64,000 bases of DNA from Peronospora farinosa (lineage: Eukaryota; Oomycota; Peronosporomycetes; Peronosporales; Peronosporaceae), in NCBI GenBank assembly GCA_947646735.1, contig CANTFK010000633.1, forward strand, positions 521,163-585,162, given 5' to 3'. Below the pieces are notes generated by a model. That model was not told the origin of the DNA. It worked only from the letters and a program-made list of their open reading frames with translations, and did no database searches. Both the position numbers and the translations under genes were made by a program. This document shows positions 1-10,802 of this stretch, in pieces. Positions within the stretch are counted from its first letter, which is position 1. Each line of letters begins with the position of its first letter.

Positions 1-1600
1 ACGATTAAATGCCACCACTACGAGTGGTAGCTCACGTCTGATTATTGTCAGTTTACATGTCGCCGGTATCCGACGACCTCTGCAAGCACTCTTGGACTTA
101 GGAACGGCAAATAATTTCTTTCTTGAATCGTGTTCATCGATGCTGCCTCCTAGAATTTAGGTCCGTGACGAACCTGGCCTAGTCGTCGTCAAGTTGGCTG
201 ACGGAGAGTCACACCGCGTATCGCGGCGCGAAGTGTCGTTGGCGTATACGTTTGACGGCTTTCGCAGTAATGATAAATTCTTGGTAATCGCGATGAATTT
301 TGTATTCGATTGTATACTGGGAATGCCATGGTTGACACGTTATAAGCCCCAGATCAACTGGTGAGCCAGACCATGGAGACGTCGACGCAAGTTCGGTCAG
401 TGTAGTGTTGGCCCATCTCTTGGTGTCCCTAAGTGATTGGCTAGAACGTGCTAAATATACCAGCGAGCAAAGCCATCCCCATCGTTGCAGGCTCCCCTGC
501 GACCGTTGCCGATTGCAGTTGAGACTTGTTGTTCGGTTTCGATGGACTTCAATTTTGGGCTCACGACCGACAATTAAGATCGAACGGGCATCTGGTTTTG
601 TCGACGGAGGTACCGAAAAATGACACATATGGTCCCTATTCACGCTAAGATCATCGCGGCAGATACCACGGTGCACTTAAGTGACGCGGCGTTTTGTCAT
701 TATGAACTTCCAGAAAACATCATTTTGGACCGTGATCCGCGATTCACATCCGCATTTTGGACGTCGCTGTTCGCTCTTCTCGGGATAAAGCTGCAGATGT
801 CTACAGAGTCCCATCCTGAACGGAAGGGCAAAACGAGCGCGTGAACCGGTTCCTCGAAGACGTTTTTCGAAGTTATGCAACGTCATTCACAAGATGGAGT
901 GCATTTTTATCACTCCCTGAGTTCGCACTCAACAACGCCGTACACGCGTCAACAGGGTTGACACCATTTTTTGTAAATTCGGCTCGTCACCCTCGTTTTC
1001 CTATACTTCTTGCCGTGGGGCTAGTTAAGACACCTAGTGGCTTCACTCTGGGGGGGATAAAGGTGATAAACAAGGATCGAGTGCAGCTCACGGTATTTTG
1101 AGCGCGAATGCAGTAACCCGATCCAAGGCAAAGACGGCCGCTTTGACGCCATCAGATGTGGCGTCCCCATTAGCTCGATGGACCGCGCAGACATCGATTG
1201 ACCTGTCTTCGGGTAAGCGTTCGCCTACTGCCATCTACGCGCCGATTGAGTCGGCGCGACCAATTGATGACATGGCTGTGTCGGACTTTATACTCCAACG
1301 TCAATCCATCACCCGGTTTGTACGCGACGCACTACAATCTGTGGTAGACCAACAGAAAGAGAACGCTGACAAACATGGCAGAAAGAACATGAGCAAGTTT
1401 TCGAAAGGTAATCTTGCATTGTTGTCTACTAAAGGCCTATGAGATACACCAGTAACCAACCTAGGCGCGAGTAAAGTCACGACGCGTTTCATCGGACCAA
1501 TAAGGGTTCTTAAGGCGATCGGTGGTGCCTCCACGCTGGATATTCCCTCATTGTTGCGACTTAAACGACGATCGACGTCGGGCGGATAAAGGAGTATTGC
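1..1600 (+). mobile_element. Internally deleted Ty3/Gypsy pol remnant (family A)
   Basis: This is a decayed copy of the same family as the element at 4784-12438. Positions 1-370 match its protease region (homologous to about 6240-6610), ending in a GMPWLTRY-like stretch. From about 440 the sequence jumps to the integrase core (homologous to about 9500): the DFNFGL stretch, then LDRDPRFTSAFWTSLF around 727-780, then NRFLEDVFRSYA. Reverse transcriptase and RNase H are therefore missing, roughly 2.9 kb relative to the complete copy. The C-terminal linker (ITRFVRDALQSVVDQQKEN, near 1308-1365) and the RV/SH3-like end (to about 1560) follow. Many stops and frameshifts make it non-functional. No LTR is visible; the left end lies outside the window. 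Family assignment is firm; exact breakpoints are not. Confidence 0.8.
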
Positions 1601-1654
1601 CCGGCTACCCTTACGGACTGATTGTGATGCCGAATCCAGGGTTTCGTAGCTCGG

Positions 1655-1924
1655 CTACCCTTCCCGCCGTGCTCGCTGTGCCGATGAAATCGGACGCGGC
1701 TGCGTTGCCGTCTGTTCATGACCAAAAATCTGGCGCTTCAGGTTTCTCATCCGTTCTAGCAGCTCGTATTTTGACTGCCGGACCTCACCCGGTCCTCTCC
1801 GCCTGTGCAGTAAGATCGATAGCAGCTTCAGTTTCCAGCTGAGAGCGGCAGCCTTATTCACAGTCGCGTCAACATCGTCCTGGGCAACCAGGACGCCAGC
1901 GTTATCTTCGCCAGGGCCAACCAC
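1655..1924 (-). pseudogene. Remnant of antisense coiled-coil ORF downstream of pol
   Basis: On the minus strand, immediately past the decayed end of pol, an open stretch of about 89 codons has no ATG start and looks helical (WKLKLLSILLHRRRG, YELLERMRNLKRQIFG). Its position and orientation match the antisense coiled-coil ORF at 10800-11045 of the complete family A copy. The two also share a loose pattern around the start of the coil: an acidic pair, then L-V-x-x-D-(D/E)-(V/L). Similarity is weak and judged by eye, so this could be chance, but the placement is the same. It is probably a dead copy. Confidence 0.4.
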
Positions 1925-4783
1925 CGCTTGTGGATGCAGAAGGCCAAGTGCACTGGATCGTGGATCGTATTGTGGGTCACGAGGACACTCCCCGAGGGTA
2001 AAATCGTCGGCTTATGCGACGTGCGTGATTCCAACCGCTCTTATGAACAGAATATGCTGGCTTGGTTTCTGTGCATTGTTAGTGACTGCTCGATTGTGAA
2101 GCGGAACTGTACACACAGACGGTGACACAAGATGTCCACTATACAAGTTGGTCGCTTAAACATTATGCAAGTCATAATTAGCAAGGTTAAGTGGACGTGG
2201 GACAAAGCCCTGACCTAGTGGACTGCCAAAAGTCAAGTCGGGCACCGAATCCAAGGGAACTCGGCACGGCGGTGCGGGGTATTTATCAAAATTTCGTGTA
2301 TAATTCAAGGGTCTTCAGCAAGACGGAAATCGAAACACTTTGGACAAACTGAAAGCCACTAGAAGCGGGTGTCGCTCTAGGAGGGCATCACGAAGGAGTA
2401 TAGAGGGTCATCAACGGACTCGCTGGAGGAAGTATTATGAGTAGAAGATAACCAGTATTTTTGAAAAGTGTGTTTCAAGGAACGGATCGACTGTCAGGGA
2501 TAGTGCAACAAAAAATGGAAGGAGAATTTTTTCGAAGTTATGAAGAGGACGGAAATTTTAGGGATCAGGTAGAAAAGAAGCACTTTCAAGGAGGATATCC
2601 TGTTTGTATCGGAAGGAAGTAGGATGGACCAATAAGAGCTTATGACCATGCTAATATTGCCAAGCACATCAACTTTAATGACTAATTAAAAGAAGTTTCC
2701 GTTTCTATTTCTTTAACCGAGCGACGGAACGAAAGTACATATTCATCTAAAGAAGCGGTATTCCGCTTCTTTTTTACATGCATCAGGCGGACACAGAATC
2801 TATATGGGGACGACTGCTAAGCAGAGATGGGGTGCGAATTGCATCTTATCCAGATACGACGTGGAAAAGCACAATGTAAGAAGTTTACATACATGGGCTG
2901 GATCTCTGCATACCTTAAGAGCATATTGCAGCGAAAATTTGAGCTACAAGACTTGGACACTTGTACGCCAGCTCGTGGACCTCCACGGTCTGGAATTGAA
3001 CAGTGAAAAAATGGTTGGATACCCTAAATTTTGCAAGGATTTTCGTACGCATTATTTGGTTTGAACGGATTAAAATTCTGAGGTACTCGGATGTTGGCTG
3101 ACGACTTCAATGCCGACACTGTCAAAATCTCGGCCAAAAAAAAATTACACGGTGTCAATTTAGCGACGCACAATTGCACAGGCCGGGTGATGCATAACTA
3201 CGAAGCAGGAGGTCGCCGCATTAAAATACTAAGCTACCCCGCTCACCAGCCTGGTGGAAATATAACAAGTCGCGCCACAGCTCGTCCGGCTTAAGATAGA
3301 CAACGAGAGGAAGGTACAAGAGGCAGTGGCACCATCCGATGAGCGACCGCAAGCACCGATGGATGCAGTTCCAGGTTCCATTGTAACAAAAATCATAATG
3401 TCAGTAAAAGGCACCGACCAGCCCACGCGAGGTGACCACAGCGTAAACCTGCAACATTAAAGCAATGGATCACGGTTTCTTCTCGGAGAAGCCGAAAAAT
3501 TAATAAGCAGCCGGCTGTATCAAAGAAAAATTCTCCGATACTACCCTCCAGGTTTGTGGACCTTGCAGATGGATATGAGGACGAGGAGGAAGGTGCAAAA
3601 GCTATGCCCACCCAAACAGGATAAACAAGCATCCATTAAATATCTACAAACGACCCAAAGAGTCACGGCTGTCCGAAATCATATGAGACGGACGAGGCAA
3701 CATTGCACCTAGTGCCAGCGAAACTGCTAAAAAACCTTACGACTTCGCAGCTTGTCACTTTTAAGCAACGTAGGCGAGCAGCAATGATCTAGGTAGTCAA
3801 ACCAATAGACAATCACAGTTGAAACCAGCTGCTCATGACAATATCGGACCACAATCACGCAAGGGACATATTGATGGTCAAGCTTCCAGCAGAGGAGCTT
3901 AATTGATTGTTGAAGTTACAACGCGGTATGTATAGGATGATTGCTTATGGACAAGAATTACCGACAGTAATTACGATCAATAATTGCGGAAATGTATACG
4001 GCAACAGGTTGGAGAAGGTAATCAGATGTACATGATGGTGTAGCTAGTAGGTAGGCTTAGTGGCTTAGATGTAGCAACTAGTTAGCGAACTAAGGAACAT
4101 TAATATATATTCACTTTGCATTTTACCTGATCGGGCGTGCTCCTCAACATTACTAATCAATCCGCGAATAGAAATCATGGAAGCGGGACGTCGCAATCGC
4201 GCGCTAGAGGAAAACGACGATTGCCTCACGTCGCCACGCGCCTTAAATGATATCGAGACCATAGGCCGCGACTCTTGGGATTACCCACATCCGTAGGCAG
4301 CCTCTCGGGCGTTGGAGGTTTCGATGCAGAGCACGAGCGCATCACCGACGCTGTTAAGTGTCGCCGTCTGAACGTGGACGTAGACGAGGCACGTGCCACG
4401 CTGACGACGCTATTCGACTATATCTCCCCGGTGTTATAAGTGTTTTCGAGCGATACGGACGCAGCCAGGAGTCCCTCCTAGACCGGCAACACGCCATTTG
4501 TGAGAAGTTCATTCGAGATGAAGAAGGCTGCATGTGCGTTGAACAGAGCCATATTTGCTCTTGGAGGAGCTAAGAGTTAAGGTATACCGACAACCTCGTC
4601 GTCAGTTATTACGTCAGGATTCGTCCCGGAGCATAAGACGAGACCACTAAGAAGATTGGGTGTAGTTCCTGTGGATGTACAAGGGAAGGACGTCCAGACG
4701 ATGGTAAGTTTGAAATCAAAAGAGTTTGAACATGCAAGCAAATAGCGCTAGAGATAATTAACACGGAGTTCGTGGACTGTCAA
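1925..4783. other. Decayed repeat DNA without an intact gene
   Basis: No continuous protein-coding region is supported here. Short open stretches (2804-3064, 3091-3294 on the plus strand) have no recognisable domain. Around 4280-4560 the plus strand has several short coding-like pieces in different frames (for example DAVKCRRLNVDVDEARATL), which look like a repeat-derived or pseudogenised coding region broken by stops and frameshifts; I cannot name the family. A small perfect hairpin lies at 2749-2772. The stretch most likely consists of old nested insertions. Confidence 0.5.
2749..2772. repeat. Short perfect stem-loop followed by T-run
   Basis: A 10-bp perfect stem (AAAGAAGCGG / CCGCTTCTTT) with a 4-nt loop, followed by several more T residues. 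It resembles a bacterial intrinsic terminator in shape, but the context is eukaryotic and there is no gene upstream, so I give it no function. Confidence 0.5.
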
Positions 4784-5092
4784 TGTAATGGGGCAACCTA
4801 TTACATAAGTAGTTTTAGGAATAATACGTAATTACATAAGTAGGCATAGGGCAGTATCCGATTAGCGTATACTGCGCGTCATTTTATTATTGGGGTGCCA
4901 GAACCAATGATTAACCAATAATAAATTGACATTCATATTTGAGTGGTTCCCATGAGCTAGGGAACATATTCGCACTTACTGCGAGTTAAAACTAAAACAA
5001 AAATAAAACAGAGTTATATTTACGGGTTAATTAAGAGCGCTTCCTCAACGCCCTTTTAGTGTAAGACGGTAACGGGTCCTTAGCCCGTTACA
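4784..5092 (+). repeat. 5' LTR of family A Gypsy element
   Basis: This 309-bp LTR starts TG and ends CA. It matches 12139-12438 along its whole length, with differences including a 2-base change near the start, an altered AATGATTAACCA segment and small indels in the A-rich part around 4990. The direct-repeat match defines the boundaries. Confidence 0.92.
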
Positions 5093-5116
5093 CCTGGTAG
5101 AACTTCGTAGTCCTTC
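5093..5116 (+). other. Putative primer-binding site just after 5' LTR
   Basis: Directly after the LTR end comes CCTGGTAGAACTTCG and then TAGTCC. A near match (CTTGGTAGCACTTG, then TAGTC) follows the unrelated LTR that ends at 49020. The position is that expected for tRNA priming. I cannot say which tRNA 3' end it matches. Confidence 0.4.
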
Positions 5117-5157
5117 CAACGAACAGGTTCGAGATGAACATGGACGAGTCTTCGGTG

Positions 5158-5242
5158 GCTCCAGCGGTCTCGCTGGAGCATTCTGATTTTTCACATCTCA
5201 CCTCGGTGGAGTGAAAGGCTCTACACCGCCTCGCGGCGGTGT
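5158..5242 (+). other. Structured leader with strong stem-loops before gag
   Basis: Two perfect GC-rich hairpins lie between the 5' LTR and gag. The first, 5158-5179, has a 9-bp stem GCTCCAGCG / CGCTGGAGC and loop GTCT. The second, 5223-5242, has an 8-bp stem ACACCGCC / GGCGGTGT and loop TCGC. A shorter CACC..GGTG pairing lies between them near 5200. In retroelements this position often holds dimerisation or packaging signals; that role here is inference. Confidence 0.5.
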
Positions 5243-5290
5243 CTCCTGGTGAAACTATTGTGACGTCACTCCTGAGCGCAGCGACGTCCG

Positions 5291-6163
5291 ATGATTAACG
5301 TGCCGCCATCCAAGAATTTATGGTGCGCCGAGCTCTTCGAAGAGAATCGGCGAGTATTGACTCCCTCGCGCACTTCGCACCATGACGCTATCAAGATGGA
5401 GACGTCAACGTACTCCGGTGATGGTCCGGATCGTCTCCCCCTTAATCGCTGGTTTCGCGAGGTGGATATTGCAATAGCATCAAGATTGATTAATGCACTG
5501 ACGGCCAAGGTCAATTTCGTGCTGTCCTGGCTCGTTGACAAAGTCAAGGAATGGGATCTCGGAAAGCTCGTCGTAGGTGAGTCGGCGTTCCCCACGCTGG
5601 ACGATATCCAGCGTGGTTTACGACTGGCTTTCGAGCCTCCTCAAGATGAATCTCGCTTTCGTGCAGAGGTCTTTTTACTCCGACAGGGCAAGCTGTCGAT
5701 TTGTGACTACGTGCAGAAGACACGTCATCTTGCCTCGTGCGTTACCACGCAGTCAATTGACATGGATTCACAAGTCCATGTCTCTATTTTTGGTATGCAG
5801 GAGGGTATGACGCGTTACTGCCTCACACGTGCTGAGCCAAAGTCCCTCGAGGAGGCACTTGCCCTCGCGCTTCGTGAGGATTACACTGTCGCGTCGTCGT
5901 ACCTGCACGCAGCGTCACAACATTCCCGGTTGTCTGGCCCAGAGCCAATGGAAATTGATGCAATTGAGTCCTCTCGTGGTCGCGGCGAATCATTAGGCCG
6001 CGACATTCGTAATCCTAACACGATGAAGTGTTTTCGCTGTGGTAAAACAGGCCATCGTGCGGCTGTCTGTCGTGCACCTGCGCCGGTGACGATGAACACA
6101 GCTGTCTCACGAGGAGACGCTGTGTCGTCGGTGGTCCCGCCAAAAAACGAGCGGTTCCAGTAG
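5291..6163 (+). CDS. gag: Gag protein with CCHC zinc knuckle (family A)
   Basis: A 290-residue open frame starts at an ATG and encodes a retrotransposon Gag. The middle part (about residues 85-200) has the typical capsid pattern, including DDIQRGLRLAFEPPQDESRF, an RQGKLSICDYV segment and a C-terminal LEEALALALREDY helix. Near residue 247 there is a CCHC zinc knuckle, CFRCGKTGHRAAVC. The protein forms the nucleocapsid and binds element RNA. The frame stops at 6161-6163 and protease follows in another frame after about 45 nt, so protease must once have been expressed by frameshift, or the break is a mutation. An upstream in-frame start further into the leader cannot be excluded. It is the best preserved part of this element. 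Confidence 0.82.
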   Translation: MINVPPSKNLWCAELFEENRRVLTPSRTSHHDAIKMETSTYSGDGPDRLPLNRWFREVDIAIASRLINALTAKVNFVLSWLVDKVKEWDLGKLVVGESAFPTLDDIQRGLRLAFEPPQDESRFRAEVFLLRQGKLSICDYVQKTRHLASCVTTQSIDMDSQVHVSIFGMQEGMTRYCLTRAEPKSLEEALALALREDYTVASSYLHAASQHSRLSGPEPMEIDAIESSRGRGESLGRDIRNPNTMKCFRCGKTGHRAAVCRAPAPVTMNTAVSRGDAVSSVVPPKNERFQ

Positions 6164-6207
6164 GCGCGGGGCGCCCTACTGGCATAAATGGAGCCCCGAG
6201 TACTCAG

Positions 6208-6640
6208 GTGGCAGCTCGGGCTACTAGCCTTAAAGTGATTCATACTCACTTCAATGCCACCACCATGCGCGATGATTCGAGACTGATTATCATCAGTCTC
6301 ATCGTCGCTGGAGTGAAGCGACCACTCGGAACGTTGTTGGATTCTGGCGCTTCCAACAACTTCTTCCGTGCAACCTGTTTTCCCTTCTCCCGTCGACTGT
6401 CATGGTTTGAGAAAGTCCAGGTGACATCGTTGTCAAACTTGCCGATGGACAACCAAAACGTGTTCCGCGAAAAACAGTGGTTTTACCGTACACTTTCGAC
6501 TGTTTCCAGAGCAACGACGAATTTTTGGTGTACGAGATGAACTATGCATGTGATTGCAAACTTGGGGTACCGTGGCTGTCACGGTATCAGCCGAAGATAG
6601 ATTGGCTATCTCGGTCCGTCAAACGACGAAGCGGTTATGA
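6208..6640 (+). pseudogene. Retroviral-type aspartic protease region, frame-broken
   Basis: The frame starting at 6208 contains LGTLLDSGASNNFF near 6325-6362, the DSGA catalytic motif of retropepsin-type aspartic proteases. The same domain continues in a different frame from about 6480 (YTFDCFQSNDEFLVYEM, then CKLGVPWLSRYQPKIDW), so a frameshift lies near 6480. The remnant at 60-360 shows the same protein with LDLGTANNFF in place of DSGA. The enzyme would cut the Gag-Pol polyprotein. Not functional as read. Confidence 0.75.
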
Positions 6641-6800
6641 CGTCAGTGAAGTGTTTACTCATTTGTTGGTCGCTTCATCCGATTGGCCTCACGTCAGGGT
6701 CGTGAAAAAACTCGCCACGACTAGTAGTCAACACAGAGAGAGCGATGGCCCTCTGTGCGCAGTATGTTCCGATACACTGACGGAGCCACAGAACGAAGCG

Positions 6801-7196
6801 GTCGAACAGCGGTTCCCGCATACACATACATCGGTCGAACAGGGGTTCCCGATGCACAACGAGGCGGCCGAACAGTGGTTCCCGCATACACAGACATCGG
6901 TCGAACAGGGGTTCCCGATTCACAAGGAGGCGGCCGAACAGTGGTTCCCGCATACACAGACATCGGTCGAACAGGGGTTTCCGATTCACAAGGAGGCGGT
7001 TAAACAGCGGTTCCCGCACACACAGACATCGGTCGAACAGAGGCTCCCGATTCTCAACGAGGCGGTCGAGCAGGGGCTACCGCGTACAAGTACATCGGAC
7101 AAGCAGAGGCTCCCGATAAATATCGAGGCGGTCGAGCAGGGGCTCCCGCAAACTAGTGAAGCGGTCGAAGACGAGCTCCCGCTTTTGATTGACGAG
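6801..7196 (+). repeat. Twelve in-frame 33-bp repeats in protease-RT linker
   Basis: From residue 109 of the open frame that begins at 6477, an 11-residue unit is repeated about twelve times. It alternates between a VEQGFPIHKEA-like and an AEQWFPHTQTS-like form, and the last copies degenerate (VEQGLPQTSEA, VEDELPLLIDE). All copies keep frame. The stretch is open in all three plus frames and partly on the minus strand. The linker then becomes basic (RKRKRKEGARRSPRRR, about 7318-7362). No domain is recognised; the run is likely a disordered spacer within Pol. Confidence 0.85.
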
Positions 7197-7573
7197 AATG
7201 GGCGGACTATGGATCCGCATGAGACCGGCGTGGTGGAGACAGAGCTCCCACGTCTAAAGGGGGGTACACCATCCTCTTGTGATAGCGACGTGCCAGTCTC
7301 GAGCAGGGGCTCGAGGCGCAAGAGAAAACGCAAGGAAGGAGCACGCCGATCACCGAGACGACGAAATTCACGTCAAAAAGCTGATGCAGATAATTCCGTA
7401 GCGACGGAATTCGTATGCGCGCTTGAATGTGTGGTAGCGAGCCCCCGTGAACTGCTGCAGAGATCACATCTCTGTCAGACCTTTCATGGAAAGATTTCCT
7501 TCATGGTCTAAAGGCCGGTGACATCGAGCAAGTTTGCATCGTTTCAGCCACCGAAGCAGCCAGTGAAGAAGTT

Positions 7574-10500
7574 ATGGAGGCTCGCCCAAAGAGCGCCGAG
7601 CCTAAATCAGCGCGAGAAGAACGCTTCGCGGCACAGCTTTGGGATGATCTTCGTTTTTCGGGAAACCCTGTCTACGATATCGCCGTGAGTACGCCGATAT
7701 TTTTCCGGAAAAAAATTCTAGCTGAACTTCCAGCGGATCGTGGTGTGCGGCACGAGATAGATCTCGTGCCAGGATCGAAGTATTGCGTGACGTGGTATTG
7801 GACGTTACCGCGCGATCAAGTCATCTCTATTGATGAATTCTTCGAGGGTCTCCGCAAGGCTTGCCATGTCCGCGAAAGTATCTCGCCACATTCGAGCCTG
7901 AATTTCTGTGCGAAGAAATCCACCGGCGGTTGGCGCATTGTGCACGCCTTCAACAAGCTGAATGACGCCACGATCCCGACTCAAATGCCTACCCCTCAAA
8001 AAGACATGGTATTGAATATCATGTCCGGGATCGAGATCTACAGCGCCATAGATTTGACAGAAGGCTTCTATCAGATCCTTATGAGGGACAGTGACATTCC
8101 GTTCACTGTGATCAGCACCCCAAGCGGGATGCTTTGGGAGTAGTTAGTCATTCTACAAGGGTTTAAGAACGCTCCAAATACGTTTAATCGGATGGTGACA
8201 CAAGTACTTCGCCCACTTCGCGATTTTGCACCAAGCTACTTTGACGACATTTTTTGTTCACAGCCGCACTGAGCAACACTCGGCTCTACGGAGATACACC
8301 TTCGACACTTAGCGCAGGTCTTTCAAGTAATGCGCGATAATAAATTGTATGCGAATTTGAAGAAATGTGTCTTCTGCGCTCCCGGGATTTCAGTACTCGG
8401 TTGCTACGTCAGCAAGGAAGGTGTCCGCGCTGATCCTGAGAAGATCTCATCGATCTGTTCCTGGCCAATGCCCAGAAACCAAACTGAATTACGTCAATGG
8501 CTCGGTCTGGCGAATTACTTGCATAAGTATACGAAGAATTATGCTGAGCTAATTCAGCCAATATCGACTTTGCTCAAGAAAGATGCAGTCTGGTCATGGA
8601 AAGTATTATCCGAGGCACCAGTGCTGATGTTACCTGACGACTCTAAGCCATTCCACGTCGTATGTGACGCGAGTAATTTTGCTATAGGATGTGCCCTCAT
8701 GCAATTTGATGACGAAAATCGAGAGCGCGTCGTGAGTTTTCAATCACGACAGATAAAACCTGCCGAGAAAAATTATCCAGTACACGACAAGGAACTTTTG
8801 GCTATGTGTTACGCGCTAATCAAGCTCAGAGTATATTTTCTCGGCGAAAAGATGTTTTCTATCTACACAGATCACGCATCATTGCGTGCCGTGGTCAAGC
8901 GTCCTCACCTGTCCTAACGTATGGCACGATAATTGTCCTTCTTCGCCGAGTATAATTTTGTGGTGCATTACAAGCCTGGCAAGAATAACATTCTCGCTGA
9001 CGCGCTTTCTCGTCGTCCTGATTACGATCCTCAGCGCGACATAGGCCATCAAACAGAGAATGCTGATGCCAACGATGATATCTGTGCGTGTTGTATCGAA
9101 ATGGGAATCAATGCGTGAAATCGACACCCGTGTTGCCGATCCGAACTCAGATCGCTGAATTCTACGCGAATGATTACTTCTATGAGGGAATCATCAATTA
9201 TCTCAGGGACCCGAGCGAAAGTTTACTCGCGAAGTTGACGAAACCAACACGCGATAACATCACGTTACGCGCTTGACGGACCGTTGCTTACGTACACGAT
9301 GGACGTCTTTGATGATTCACCGCGTGTCTTCATCCCTGCTGATGACGACCTTCGAGCCCGATTGGTTCATGAGTTTCCCGACAGCCCAGCTGGCGGACAC
9401 CTGGGTCGCGAAAAGCGGCTATTTCTCGCGTGTTGTTATGGCCGCGAATGTATAAGTACATCCAGAAATGGGTGCGCTCCTGTGAAACCTGTCAGCGTAT
9501 GAAGCCCGCGCCGTCTTCACAAGCCCCATTGCGTCCGCTTCCGATTTCTACGGAAGCCTGGCGCTCGGTCAGCATAGATTTTATCTTTGGACTTCCACCG
9601 GATGAACAGAAACGCACGGGCGTATTGGATCGATTCAGCAAAATGGTGCATTTTGCTCCGGTCTCCGCCCACATTACGGCGGATACGACAGCGAAGATCT
9701 TCATTGATCTTATCTTCAGGCACCACGGCTTGCCAGAATCTATTGTTTCGGACCGTGACCCGCGTTTCACTTCGGCTTTCTGGGCCAAATTATTCCAGCT
9801 ATTAGGCAAGCGGTTGCTTATGTCTACGGCGACCCATCCAAAGACGGATGGGCAAACAGAGCGCGTAAACGGAGTGCTCGAAGATGTTTTGAGCAGCTAT
9901 GCAACAACGTTCTCGTGATAAAGTTCGTTTCTTCCCCTTGCAGAGTTCGCAGCCAACAATGCTGTACATGCGTCAATTGGGTTGACGCCTTTTTTTGCTA
10001 ACAACGCGAGGCATTCTCGCGTTCCGGCGCTTCTTGTTCTTTTAGCTTCAGAGCACCCAGTCTCAAAGCTTGGTGGGGGAGTATCTACCGGTGGAATTGC
10101 GCCGAAACTATTGACGATTGATTACGATGAGGATAAGGTTGCTGCCGTTGCAACTACTGCTGGTGATTTTGTGGCCAACGGCATATCGACTCCTGAAGCG
10201 ATGCATTCCATCGCGTCTCCCGTTGCTAATTATATTCCCAAAGAGGATTCGTCGCCTGTCAGTTCGGCTGCAGTAACCAAATTTCTGCTATTACAACAAG
10301 GAATCACGCGTTTTGTACGTGATGCATTAGAAGAGGCAGTCGACAAGCAAAAAGACAACGAAGACAAATGAGGTCAAAAGAATATGTTGACATTTCGAGA
10401 AGGCGACAGAGTATTATTATCAACTAGTGGATTACCGAACACCTCAGTGACGAATTTGGGCGCTCATAAGTTAGCGCCAAGATATATTGGCCCATTTCGG

Positions 10501-10802
10501 TTTGTTAAGGTTCATGGTGACGCTTACACGCTAGACATACCTACATTTCATTATCACGGAATCGATTGTCCGAATTCAAATCGTCCTTCCCTATGCGCTT
10601 GCACCCGACGTTCTATGTCGGGCTCCTCAAGGCTTACCTACCGGCGGATCTCCCTTCGAATCTTCCCCGCTCTTCTATGCCGGCTCAAAATCCGACACCC
10701 CTTGACGACGACGCTGACGACGACTGGGACCAAGTCCTCTCGAACGCGTGCAGACTCGATCTGCTGGGGTCCTCCGAACGCGGTCGTCTCAAGTTGACGT
10801 AG
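7574..10802 (+). pseudogene. pol: Pol: reverse transcriptase, RNase H, integrase (broken)
   Basis: Reverse transcriptase runs from about 7690: PHSSLNFCAKKSTGGWRIV, then AIDLTEGFYQILM, stop at 8141, then FKNAPNTFNRMV and the YFDDIF catalytic box near 8240. RNase H follows: HVVCDASNFAIGCALMQF, VHDKELLAMCYAL and YTDHASLRAVV (8650-8895), then KPGKNNILADALSRRP. Integrase zinc-binding and core come next: CETCQRMKPAPSS (9484), SIDFIFGLPP, IVSDRDPRFTSAFW and TDGQTERVNGVLEDVL give the D-D-E triad (9574, 9751, 9860 region). The C-terminus has REGDRVLLSTSGLP and LHPTFYVGLLKAYLP (about 10600) and ends at 10800-10802. At least five stops or frameshifts interrupt it (8141, 8270, 8915, 9116, 9275, 9918, 10369). 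Confidence 0.85.

Noticed and set aside
2749..2772. Intrinsic-terminator-like hairpin with T-run
   Set aside because: The DNA is eukaryotic and no gene ends here, so a bacterial terminator makes no sense; kept only as a structure.
6675..7019. Minus-strand frame with repeated REPLFDRC peptides
   Set aside because: It is the complement of the 33-bp repeats in the sense Pol linker; repeats without stops are open in many frames.
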